Positions 16,903 to 25,670 of a stretch of DNA of 64,000 nucleotides are shown here, piece after piece (positions within the stretch are counted from its first letter, which is position 1; each line of letters starts with the position of its first letter). The translations under genes were made by a program, and so were the position numbers. Under the pieces are notes generated by a model that was not told the origin of the DNA, did not search any database, and was given only the letters and a program-made list of their open reading frames with translations. The stretch covers positions 1 through 64,000 of the forward strand of contig JAEZLH010000005.1 in the NCBI GenBank assembly GCA_023435895.1, written 5' to 3'. Source of the DNA: Bacillota bacterium. GTDB lineage: Bacteria; Bacillota; Clostridia; Lachnospirales; Lachnospiraceae.

Positions 16903-16943
16903 ATGGGCATTTCACCTGTTAGTGGTGTAATGCCCGTTTTTCT
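16903..16943 (+). terminator. terminator after tRNA-Gly
   Basis: Stem GGGCATT-TCACC/GGTG-TAATGCCC followed by GTTTTTCT on the plus strand, starting about 10 bases after the tRNA. Confidence 0.85.
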
Positions 16944-17139
16944 ATGTATGAGAATTAATCAAAAGAAGTGAAGGCTGCAATAAAAAGTATGAGCCTACTG
17001 GTTAATGGCTTTATCTTACCAAGCATTGGACACTGTTTTCGGACAAGACCTTTTGATTCCCAATATACTGTAGAAGTGTTACAGTGAATTTAGCAACAGA
17101 CTCGCAACCAAGGAGAGACTATCCGGCTAATACTATTAT

Positions 17140-20100
17140 CTACGCAAGATCTAAATCTTCCAAATATTCTTTAACCAGAACTGATTGTTTATATTTTTCA
17201 TAGGCACTCATGATTTCTTTTAGGTACGCCCGATGCTCAATAAATGTAACTCCTTTAAGTTCACTAATTAATTCTTTTATGAAATCTATTTTTATATCTA
17301 TTAAAGGGACTTCACTTCCACTCCATGAATCTGAACTCGAAAATAATGGAATATTTTTAAACTCTTCAATATTATCTGAACATTTTAAAAATTCTAAGAT
17401 ATAATCGTTTCTGTCCCCCGAAAAAAATGCTGCAATAATTCCAAAAATCATTTTCATTCTCTCTATGTTCTTGTAATTTTGAATTATGTAGTTTTTTATC
17501 CATTGTTTTTTACGAACTTTAATTTCTTCAGATGTTTCTTGGCTATTTGAGAATATTATGCCTGCTTCACTTTCAACCATAAAACTATATTTTTTGCCAA
17601 TCATATTATTACATGCAATTGCAATATACTCCGAATAATTTTCAGATTTCCACATTCTTTCAAATACATTTTTTTCATATGATGTTTTCTTGACATGTTT
17701 AGAGAGCTTTAATGTATATTCATTCCAAAAATCAATATTCCTATTAACTAATTCTTCTAGTAATTTTCCATAATAGTCAAAGTGGTTTCCCACTGCTATA
17801 AGGTATAATTTTTCAAGAATTACAATATTATCTTCAAAAAGATTAATCAATCCATTAATTTTTTCATCTTCAACTAATCTTTCTAGAAAGTTAACTGCTA
17901 AATATGGTTTTTTTTCTGAAGCTCTAATAATGATCTCACTAATTAATTTAACAATATTTTTTTCAATATATTTATATTTCTTAAGACAACTTACACATGG
18001 AAAAATTGGTTCTTCATAATTTAATTCTTTTCTAGTAAAAGCTAATAACTTTTTTACATAAGTATTATTAACTTCTTCCTCTGGAATTATTTGATAAAAT
18101 ATGCATTCCCATGTCCGCTTATTAACGCAATTATATGTTTCAATTAATATCTCGGTTTCTTCTAATCCTATATTTTTAATTAAAATACCAATAATTCTTT
18201 CCGGATAATTGCTATATGGCGCACCACTTTCTAAATATATTTTCACTACATTTATAAATTTGGCGACATCCTCTTCTAAAATGGAAAATACTATGCCAAT
18301 TCCGCTTTGCAGTGACCAATCCTCCTTATCTCTTTTTTCGAAACGGTCATAGCATACTTTGAACATTAGTTTATAATCCTCATCTGTATATGTCTTTAAT
18401 AAATTCGCAATTTCTTCTCTTCTGTCAGCCTCATCTTCTTCCCATGTCTTTCCTTTTATATGCTCTTTGATTAACGTTTTGTAAATAAGAAACTCTTTAT
18501 TCGTATTATATTTACAGAACGTATCGTCATATGTTATTTCTAGCCATATCAAGTGTTTTTCTATCTCATATAAGACCTTACATTGTTCAAACGATGGCTC
18601 CTTCCATATATTTATAAATTGTTGCTTTATACAATCAAAATCATATGCAATTATTTCTTTACATTCATTCTTATGTAAACCACTTGTATGTAGTGTCGAT
18701 AATACCCGTTCTATAAATTCTTTAAATAAGGCATTTTTATATAAGATAGATAGAGCTCTCCATATCAAGAGGCGTATTTTTTTACTTCCCTCTGTTAAAA
18801 TAATGTTTAATCTTATTAAGTTTATACTTCTAGCATTTTCGCCTTCTTCTGCTTTATCAAATGCGCATTGTAGAAATTTTTCATAGACATGCAACATTAA
18901 TATAGTAAAATTAATATTTTTCCCTTCTTCGCAATGATTCCACATACGCTTAATAAGTTCATATTCTTTACAATAGTCTAGCTGATGTGAAAATTTATCA
19001 TATGATAATTTATCTGTTAATGCAAAATAAAAATCCATTAATAAATCAGATCTTTTGTCAAATAATAGAAATAAAAGTTCCAGTACATCGCTATAATACT
19101 GAGAATATTTAAACCCGCTGAGAATATTTACATCAAGAGTTTTAATAGTGTTATAATTTTTCTTTCCGTCAAAGTCATACTTCATTAAATCTTCATAAAC
19201 AGCTTCCATTTTATTAATGCTACTTTTTAATATACCTAAAGACTTCTCTTCATTTAACGCATGGAAGCACGTAAGATAATCTATTTGTAATTCGGGCTCT
19301 GCCAAATCCCAACTTTCGTTAACTTGTCTTTCAACATACTCTTTAATATCATCTGTATTAAATATAGAAATTAGCGTATTAAAAGCATAAATCAGCTTGT
19401 TTTTATATGCAGGAAATCCCAACTTTAAAAGTTTACAAATTGATATGCTTTTCTTCTCAATGAGCACATATTCTAAAATATAATTTCCAAGGCTTTGATC
19501 ACTTACCTTTACAACCTCATCTTGATACATATCAATTAACTCTCTCGAATTTAAGTCATGACAAACATCAATGAATCTATTTTCATTTATATTAACTTCT
19601 TCCAATATCTCAAGAGCCATTTTACTTTCTTTAAAACGCAATGGTCCTAATAATGCAATTGCAAATAATGAATTCACCATATCTTCATTTAATTCTTGCT
19701 TATCAATTATCTGTCCGTAATAATTCTTAAATATATCCATTGCATTATTTATGGCTATGTAACCTTTTTCAACTGATATATTACCTGCCAAAATAGCTAA
19801 TCTAATATTTCCTTTTACTATCTTAGTGATTCTATCTAAATAATCACCATTATTAATTCCCAAGTTATTAATAAGAATTTGTTTTATCTCTTCATTTTTT
19901 AAAGATTTGATTGGAACTTCCGAAGGCATCATGAATTCACTTACTAAACTTTTCACCCTCTGTTTTGCATAATCTCTAACTGTCATAATGACCTTTATAT
20001 TAATCTCATCTGGATGGCTAATAATAAAATTTATAACATATTTTAAACTAGTAGTTTGATTCGCATCATCAATAAATAATAAATAATCTCCTTTATCACA

Positions 20101-20853
20101 AATATAATATTTTACATCATTATAAAGGAGTTCACCATTATTTTTGACACATAATACTTTCCATCCATTACTTTCAAATTGTCTGCATGTTTCCAGTGCA
20201 ATCTTTGTCTTCCCTGTGCCAGAATTACCTGTAATCAAAGTAACTACAGAACTCAATACACATGAATTTAGCATTTCCAACTCTGCTTCTCTACCCCAAA
20301 AATTCATGTTAAGAGGTGCGTTCATCCCATTTTTATCATATTTTTTCACAAATTCTTCAATATCAAAGATCTGTTCTGTATCAACTGGAATACTTAGAAA
20401 TTCTGCTGCCAAAAATGGATAATTGATAAGCAAATCATTAGATATAGTACCTATGCCTATCATTTCTACGATTACACCATCTAAAAGATTTTCTAATTCA
20501 TCAATCTGTTCCACATGTATATTCGTAGATGTATAAGCGCAGATTATTTTTTCAATCTTATCTTCAGATAACTTTAATTTATCTTGATCAAAGCAAGAGA
20601 GGATATCCTTTTTTATTTTGCTAAAAGGGTTATCTTCCACTGATCCATACATAATCAAAGTAAACGTATCATTTTCATTTTTAACAAACGAATCTGGAGT
20701 TCCCTTTGTCGTTTTATTTGTTCCTGTTTGAACTCCAAGAGGTTGTATATTCTTGAATTGATATTTTTTATACAAATAAGCATCTATTAATTTTTGATAA
20801 CTACCACCATCAAGTTCTTTGATAGCATTTTGGATTACATTTATCCTACTCAT
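17140..20853 (-). CDS. STAND-type P-loop NTPase with PD-(D/E)XK-like N-terminus (putative defence protein)
   Basis: 1237 residues from the ATG at 20853 (AGGAG 10 nt upstream). Residues 1-110 carry a KGTPDSF motif (50-56) and the following strand FTLIMYGS, with KIKKDILSCF after it. This resembles the PD-(D/E)XK nuclease domains fused to STAND NTPases, where the strand usually reads EYTTQ; here the Glu position is M68, so catalysis is doubtful. The NTPase has Walker A GNSGTGKT (209-216), Walker B YLLFIDDAN (258-265) and a sensor TVRDY (291-295). About 850 further residues look like helical repeats, the usual sensor part of STAND proteins. The gene is much more AT-rich than its neighbours, is convergent with tRNA-Gly and is bounded by tRNA-end repeats. 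An antiphage (Avs-like) role is inference. Confidence 0.75.
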   Translation of the reverse strand: MSRINVIQNAIKELDGGSYQKLIDAYLYKKYQFKNIQPLGVQTGTNKTTKGTPDSFVKNENDTFTLIMYGSVEDNPFSKIKKDILSCFDQDKLKLSEDKIEKIICAYTSTNIHVEQIDELENLLDGVIVEMIGIGTISNDLLINYPFLAAEFLSIPVDTEQIFDIEEFVKKYDKNGMNAPLNMNFWGREAELEMLNSCVLSSVVTLITGNSGTGKTKIALETCRQFESNGWKVLCVKNNGELLYNDVKYYICDKGDYLLFIDDANQTTSLKYVINFIISHPDEINIKVIMTVRDYAKQRVKSLVSEFMMPSEVPIKSLKNEEIKQILINNLGINNGDYLDRITKIVKGNIRLAILAGNISVEKGYIAINNAMDIFKNYYGQIIDKQELNEDMVNSLFAIALLGPLRFKESKMALEILEEVNINENRFIDVCHDLNSRELIDMYQDEVVKVSDQSLGNYILEYVLIEKKSISICKLLKLGFPAYKNKLIYAFNTLISIFNTDDIKEYVERQVNESWDLAEPELQIDYLTCFHALNEEKSLGILKSSINKMEAVYEDLMKYDFDGKKNYNTIKTLDVNILSGFKYSQYYSDVLELLFLLFDKRSDLLMDFYFALTDKLSYDKFSHQLDYCKEYELIKRMWNHCEEGKNINFTILMLHVYEKFLQCAFDKAEEGENARSINLIRLNIILTEGSKKIRLLIWRALSILYKNALFKEFIERVLSTLHTSGLHKNECKEIIAYDFDCIKQQFINIWKEPSFEQCKVLYEIEKHLIWLEITYDDTFCKYNTNKEFLIYKTLIKEHIKGKTWEEDEADRREEIANLLKTYTDEDYKLMFKVCYDRFEKRDKEDWSLQSGIGIVFSILEEDVAKFINVVKIYLESGAPYSNYPERIIGILIKNIGLEETEILIETYNCVNKRTWECIFYQIIPEEEVNNTYVKKLLAFTRKELNYEEPIFPCVSCLKKYKYIEKNIVKLISEIIIRASEKKPYLAVNFLERLVEDEKINGLINLFEDNIVILEKLYLIAVGNHFDYYGKLLEELVNRNIDFWNEYTLKLSKHVKKTSYEKNVFERMWKSENYSEYIAIACNNMIGKKYSFMVESEAGIIFSNSQETSEEIKVRKKQWIKNYIIQNYKNIERMKMIFGIIAAFFSGDRNDYILEFLKCSDNIEEFKNIPLFSSSDSWSGSEVPLIDIKIDFIKELISELKGVTFIEHRAYLKEIMSAYEKYKQSVLVKEYLEDLDLA

Positions 20854-21159
20854 TAGTCTCACACTCCTTACGTTTGCGTTCGCTTATATCTCAATTATAA
20901 ATATTGTATTCCTATATTTGTCATTTTTCAACACTTACTACAGTTTTAACACCTTTTAATCTTCAGAACTTATAGCATAATATATTTTCTTAATTTATAT
21001 ATATCAATTTACAGCAGTGGAAAATAATTTTCCCTTAAAATTATTCATAAAAGAAAATGGCTACCAAAAGGCTCCTAAACACACTGTATCTTTATTTCTA
21101 CAAACAATACTCATGTCACTTGGTCACTATGCCCTTGTCCTCCCAGATTTTCATACGTA

Positions 21160-21179
21160 TTCGATTTCCGTTATCCCCT
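21160..21179 (+). repeat. degenerate direct repeat of the tRNA-Gly 3' end (att-like)
   Basis: TTCGATTTCCGTTATCCCCT matches 18 of 20 bases of the tRNA-Gly 3' end at 16873-16892, in the same orientation. The two copies bracket a 4.3-kb segment that contains the STAND gene and no other gene. No integrase lies between them. Confidence 0.6.
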
Positions 21180-21180
21180 G

Positions 21181-21240
21181 TAGAAGAAAATAAGACCCAT
21201 GGCACAATTACTTCTGTGACATGGGCCTTATTTTCTTCTA
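21181..21240 (+). terminator. 60-nt hairpin directly after the att-like repeat
   Basis: The whole 60 nt folds on itself: TAGAAGAAAATAAG pairs with CTTATTTTCTTCTA and CCCATG-CACA with TGTG-CATGGG, leaving two internal mismatches. A core of 36 nt recurs at 23649-23684 with 30 of 36 bases identical. Its position one base after the repeated tRNA end suggests it was once the native tRNA terminator. Confidence 0.6.
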
Positions 21241-21439
21241 TGTAATATTAAAAGTGTGTCGGAAAGAATAAACATGAGCTCACTGGTGAAATGTATTTCT
21301 CTTACGACAGCTTTCAACTGTACCCTTGCTATCAGATTAACATTAAAATATGGGATTCCTTAGTTTTCGTACAAATTCTTATAAAAAACCAGATGCCTCC
21401 CAGCCATTAAAAAATATCACGAGCTTTACTATATTTCAT

Positions 21440-21690
21440 TCAACCAGATATGTACTTGTTTGCTTCTTCATATCTACCTTGTTTTATACGATTAATCTGT
21501 TCTCGACTATCGCTATAATTTTCAATTTCTTTAAATTTCACTACAGCTTCATTATAGTTGCTATTCTTAACTTCATTGTAATCAATTGCATATTTAGCTG
21601 CCATTATTTGATCCTTACTATCCTTTTACCCTTTAAGCCGGAAATCATAATGGGACAAATTGGATATTGTTTTTATGACTTCTCATAATT
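21440..21690 (-). pseudogene. remnant of a repeat-rich protein gene (KDSK-type helical repeats)
   Basis: On the minus strand the frame reads ISGLKG-stop-KDSKDQIMAAKYAIDYNE and continues to EIENYSDSREQINRIKQGRYEEA before a stop at 21440. The repeated pattern xxLxxYxDSxExIxxAxYxxA is typical of TPR-like repeats in Firmicutes proteins. An in-frame TAA stands where each repeat has Tyr (YKDSK), and there is no start codon with a ribosome binding site. Only about 1.5 repeats remain, so this is a decayed fragment. The 54-codon frame 21440-21604 is what is left open after the last ATG. Confidence 0.5.
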
Positions 21691-21795
21691 TGAAAAGATG
21701 ACATTTGTAATCAGAAACCGTTACATTCATAACTACTATTATTTTTCCAAAAGGAGTATTCTTAGGATATAAAATAAATACGAGGAGAGATCATT

Positions 21796-22071
21796 ATGAA
21801 TGACAATAAATTAGAAAAGGTAATATTTATACTTTTACGTGTATTTGGTATTTTATCAATCGTTGGAGGTTTTCTTAGCGAGGATAACATATTTAGCAAG
21901 GAAGGGCTAATTGTACTTAATCATAATACGATTTTAGGTAATATATACATGATTTCCCCATTAATATTGGTTGAAATGGTTGTTACAATAATTATTTACC
22001 TGCTATTTATAAAATTTATAGCTAAGCATATCAGTATTTCAAAGAAAAACACCACAAAGAATTCACTTTAA
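21796..22071 (+). CDS. small two-helix membrane protein, unknown
   Basis: 91 residues. GAGGAGAGATCATT precedes the ATG. Two membrane segments (about 8-26 and 48-74) flank a short loop, and the C-terminus is basic (ISISKKNTTKNS). No family recognised. It is a single-gene unit with a long terminator immediately downstream. It lies in the accessory stretch between the tRNA-Gly island and the Imm26-like gene and is AT-rich like its surroundings. Confidence 0.65.
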   Translation: MNDNKLEKVIFILLRVFGILSIVGGFLSEDNIFSKEGLIVLNHNTILGNIYMISPLILVEMVVTIIIYLLFIKFIAKHISISKKNTTKNSL

Positions 22072-22126
22072 CCAAACCACTTCTATAGTATTACATCCCA
22101 AGTCAATGCAACCACCATTAATAAGA

Positions 22127-22198
22127 GCATCATATTGAACCGACCTCCCAATTGTAAGGTTTTGATCTAACTTTTGAGAGGTCGGTTCAATATGATGC
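22127..22198 (+). terminator. terminator with a 21-bp perfect stem
   Basis: Left arm 22127-22147 (begins GCATCATATTGAACC) and right arm 22178-22198 are exact inverted repeats of 21 bp with a 30-nt loop, followed by CCTTTTTT on the plus strand. It ends the 91-codon gene and lies 20 bases from the stop of the convergent gene at 22218. Confidence 0.9.
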
Positions 22199-22217
22199 CC
22201 TTTTTTAGGTGTTAATA

Positions 22218-23450
22218 TCAAAATACTCTCTTTCCCTTATTATTTCTAAGTGGTGCCCTGTTAATTAGTTGGACATAATCATTTCTAGTCATCCCCTTGC
22301 ATTCCTCATTGAAAGTATCCATATCAATATTGGGAGGTAAGTCAAGCATCTTAAAGATTATGCTTTTAAGCTCAGTATTTTCAGGGTGTAATAAATCACA
22401 GTGTTTGTTATATTCCGATTGCCCTTGCAAGACTCTTTTGAGTACATAGGTTAGAAGGCTGAATGCGACTCCATCATTACGAAAATGACCTTCTTTTATC
22501 ACTTCGGGTAGATCTTTAACATTCTCAGTCGTCTTTAATCCAGTACCCCATCCAAAATATAAAGTTTTGATGTTCTTTTCATTCAATAAACAAATCATCT
22601 GCATAGGGAAATCTATATCATCTTGGCATAGTGTTTTATGACCGATTATATCATGGCATCCCCAAATTATTTCACTATCGCACATTAAGTCCACTGGCAG
22701 AAGTTTATTTTTTGAAATCTCATCAACAGAAAGGTTGCTATCTTTTGTCTTTATTACATAGAGCCTTATTAAGAGCGGTATCATCATGGCGCTATGCATA
22801 GGGTGTCCTTTAGGAAATAAGCCCTGTTTTATTAGCTCACGAATTTTTCCGATAATAAGCCCATAACCATAGTTTTCTCTATCAATTTCAAACCTGAATA
22901 TATCTCCAACGTTATATTTTATGGTTCGATGAGGCATTGTTCTCATTTTCATGACTTTATCAAAATAGTTCTCTGGACAAGTTTTTATATAATAATCTAG
23001 CCATTCTTTTATATCGGAAATTGATTTGAGTTTCTCACAACCAGTAATGGGAAGGTGAATATGATTTTTTGGAGAGTAAGCATATACATGTGATTCGAAG
23101 TTCGAAACTCGAAGCGAAATATATATGCAACAGCCAGCCGGAGTGACACTAAGTAAGTTTGTAGGTGTGATTTTCTTTTCTTTACCCTTTGTTGTTTTAG
23201 GTAAAACAAACTCCCTATCCCTGGTTATTAGTTCTGTATCACGTTCTTTATACTCATATTGCCCATAGTTCTCCCATGTAATAATTTTTCTAATAACATC
23301 CCCGTCATAAAAGACCGTAGTACCCTCTTTTATTTCTACTTCTTCCCATTGTTTTTCGATTAGATTTAGTCCAAAATATGGTCTCTGTTCATTGGTGAGT
23401 CTAAAACTCTTATGCTCCTCATATTCGGGATAATTGGTATCTCTTATCAT
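22218..23450 (-). CDS. hypothetical protein with an Imm26-like domain
   Basis: 410 residues, AGGAG 11 nt before the ATG. No signal peptide or membrane segment. The middle part (about 175-290) begins YNVGDIFRFEIDRENYGYGLIIGK, the opening strand pattern (GD-F-I-L...YGYG-I) of immunity protein 26 domains, which protect against polymorphic toxins. The flanking parts (1-170 with a VYAYSPKNHIHLPI strand, and 290-410) are not recognised. No toxin gene is adjacent, so a classical toxin-immunity pair is not supported. Its place beside the tRNA-Gly island suggests accessory DNA. Confidence 0.6.
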   Translation of the reverse strand: MIRDTNYPEYEEHKSFRLTNEQRPYFGLNLIEKQWEEVEIKEGTTVFYDGDVIRKIITWENYGQYEYKERDTELITRDREFVLPKTTKGKEKKITPTNLLSVTPAGCCIYISLRVSNFESHVYAYSPKNHIHLPITGCEKLKSISDIKEWLDYYIKTCPENYFDKVMKMRTMPHRTIKYNVGDIFRFEIDRENYGYGLIIGKIRELIKQGLFPKGHPMHSAMMIPLLIRLYVIKTKDSNLSVDEISKNKLLPVDLMCDSEIIWGCHDIIGHKTLCQDDIDFPMQMICLLNEKNIKTLYFGWGTGLKTTENVKDLPEVIKEGHFRNDGVAFSLLTYVLKRVLQGQSEYNKHCDLLHPENTELKSIIFKMLDLPPNIDMDTFNEECKGMTRNDYVQLINRAPLRNNKGKRVF

Positions 23451-23998
23451 AAGTTAGTGTACTCCTTTTCTTAATAAACATGAGTAATAGAGAAGCGTTC
23501 CTTAGTGTTGAGACAATGTCCGCACGAAAGGTAACAGCCCTCTTTCTTAATTTTATATAATAATGATATAAGCAACTCACCACATCTTATAATCAACATA
23601 CTATATTTTTACAAATTATTCAATACAATAACTGCACTATTAAAAATTAGACCCATGACACAATCATTTCTGTGCTATGGGTCTGCCTTTCTATATAATA
23701 ATTTGCATAAGGAATTCTGGATTCAATTTTCAAATACTTATCTTGAACTGCAGGAATAAACATTGGACTTACACTTTTGAACTCATTACCTTTTTTACAG
23801 TTCATAACATCTTATAGAATGGCGGAATATAGATATACGTTACAGCAATTCACCTCAACGATATATTCTTTCATAAACATCTATCCACTCTGTTATATAA
23901 TTTAAAAGCATCTAATGCAGATGTATCAAAATAGGAGCCCGAAGGCTCCTTGCTTTGTTATTTTCTATTCTCTTAGATTCGTTTCATAAACCCATCAA
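23451..23998. other. intergenic region
   Basis: No gene seen. The only structured part is the hairpin at 23649-23684, related to the one at 21181-21240. The rest is AT-rich and without recognisable signal. Confidence 0.5.
23649..23684. repeat. hairpin related to the island terminator
   Basis: AGACCCAT/ATGGGTCT with inner CACA/TGTG stems. It shares 30 of 36 bases with 21193-21228. Together the two copies bracket the pseudogene, the 2TM gene and the Imm26-like gene. Confidence 0.55.
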
Positions 23999-25414
23999 CT
24001 ACCTCTTCTTCGTATACCCGGACCCTTTTTTTCCTTTCTTCGAAAAGCTCATAAACCCTCTCTTTTCCTTCAAGGTCCCATCAGCAGCCATCCGATACTT
24101 CTTATTCGGGTCAATACCTGCCTGAACTAAAACTGCTTCATCGGTATTTCTTTTTGAAGAATTCTTTCCAGTTCCTGCAGCCGCTCCAGCAGAAGCCTTT
24201 TGACTATTCCCATTCGATGAACCTGCCTTGGATGATTTATTCCTTGGCTGTGTATTCTTCGGCGCAGGGAAGTTATTCATTAGAGGATAGGGATGGTCTT
24301 TCACCTCTTTTAGGTGTTTTCTAATCAACTTTTCTATGTCCTTAAGCAGTTCCTTCTCATCAAAATCACAGAAGGAAATTGCTACGCCACCCTGTCCCGC
24401 ACGTCCGGTTCGTCCGATACGATGTACATAAGTTTCAGGTACCTCGGGAAGATCATAATTAATTACATGGGATAGTTCCTCAATGTCAATTCCTCTCGCG
24501 GCAATGTCCGTTGCAACCAAGATACGAAGCTTCTTATCTTTAAAATCACTTAAAGCACTTTGACGTGCGCCTTGCGATTTATCGCCATGAATTGCTTTCG
24601 CTATTACCTTATCCTTTGCCAAATGGCGTACCAATCGATCCGCCCCATGCTTTGTACGGGTAAATACCAGTGCCGATTCTATGGATTGGTCTTTCAGCAC
24701 ATGAAGAAGTAAATCCTTCTTATTGCCTTTATCCACATAGTACAGATACTGTTCAATGATATCTACCGTGGAGGATACCGGAGTTACCATCACTTTGGCT
24801 GGATTCTTTAACAGAGTTGTTGACAGCCTTGCGATATCCGGTGGCATGGTTGCTGAAAAAAGCAGGGTCTGTTTATCTACGGGTGTTTTAGCAATGATTT
24901 TCTTTACATCATTAATAAAGCCCATATCCAGCATTCGATCTGCTTCATCTAATATAAATATTTTGAGATCCTTTAGGTTGATGTGTTTTTGATTGATTAA
25001 ATCATTTAGTCTACCGGGAGTTGCTACAAGGATATCCACGCCCTTGCGCAGTTCCTCCTCCTGAGGCTTTTGGGATACGCCACCGAAGATAACACAAGCT
25101 TTTAACTTTGTATATTTTCCATAGGTACAAAAGCTTTCATATATTTGAAGCGCAAGCTCTCTGGTTGGTGTTACAACTAAAGCACGTATTTTCCGTTCTG
25201 AAGTGTGGGACGTTTTCTCCTCACTGATTAGTTGCAGTGTTGGTATTGCAAACGCTGCTGTTTTACCGGTACCGGTCTGTGCACAGCCAAGCAAATCCCT
25301 ACCGCTTAATATATGAGGGATTGCCTTTTCCTGTATGGGTGTTGGAACGGTATAATTTTCATTCTCAAGTGCTTTTAAAATAGCTGGTATCAGCTTTAAC
25401 TCATTAAATTGCAT
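23999..25414 (-). CDS. DEAD-box RNA helicase
   Basis: 471 residues from the ATG at 25414 (MQFNELKLIP, the usual start of the Q-motif region). Motifs: PTPIQ (Q motif), AQTGTGKT (I), PTRELALQ (Ia), GGVSQ, ATPGR (Ib), DEAD (II), SAT (III), VFTRTKH (IV), HGDKSQGAR, ATDIAARGID (V) and HRIGRTGRAG (VI). The C-terminal tail (about 385-471) is basic and rich in Ser, Gly, Lys and Ala, as in CshA/RhlE-type helicases that act on mRNA and ribosomes. The start has no Shine-Dalgarno site; the frame stays open a further 26 codons upstream, and a strong site lies before a 3-codon frame instead (see findings). Confidence 0.93.
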   Translation of the reverse strand: MQFNELKLIPAILKALENENYTVPTPIQEKAIPHILSGRDLLGCAQTGTGKTAAFAIPTLQLISEEKTSHTSERKIRALVVTPTRELALQIYESFCTYGKYTKLKACVIFGGVSQKPQEEELRKGVDILVATPGRLNDLINQKHINLKDLKIFILDEADRMLDMGFINDVKKIIAKTPVDKQTLLFSATMPPDIARLSTTLLKNPAKVMVTPVSSTVDIIEQYLYYVDKGNKKDLLLHVLKDQSIESALVFTRTKHGADRLVRHLAKDKVIAKAIHGDKSQGARQSALSDFKDKKLRILVATDIAARGIDIEELSHVINYDLPEVPETYVHRIGRTGRAGQGGVAISFCDFDEKELLKDIEKLIRKHLKEVKDHPYPLMNNFPAPKNTQPRNKSSKAGSSNGNSQKASAGAAAGTGKNSSKRNTDEAVLVQAGIDPNKKYRMAADGTLKEKRGFMSFSKKGKKGSGYTKKR

Positions 25415-25670
25415 ATTTGTTTGTATGATGTATTTATCTAATGCATCATACGCTCCTCTCTTTATTGCCTGTGTTATTAAATGTGAAACCATATATAATT
25501 TTTCGTTGCCAGTACATTTGAATAAAATTTGTTATCGAATCTGCCTGGTGATTTAGCTTTGACTTCGAGGTTTAACTTTGGCCCTCTACTCCTACGAACT
25601 AGTTTCAGCTTCACAATTATATTTATTTATTTGCATGTAAGTCGTTTTATATATTTGCCTACAATCTCTG

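Noticed and set aside
16990..17060. Similarity of sequence after the tRNA terminator to 21270-21330 (ATGAGC-CTGGT-AATG) as longer att repeats
   Set aside because: Only short interrupted matches; not better than chance by eye, unlike the 18-of-20 repeat of the tRNA end.
21350..21688. A 112-codon plus-strand frame with hydrophobic stretches
   Set aside because: It is antisense to the repeat-protein remnant; its hydrophobicity comes from the complementary strand of Lys/Glu/Asn-rich codons. No ribosome binding site.
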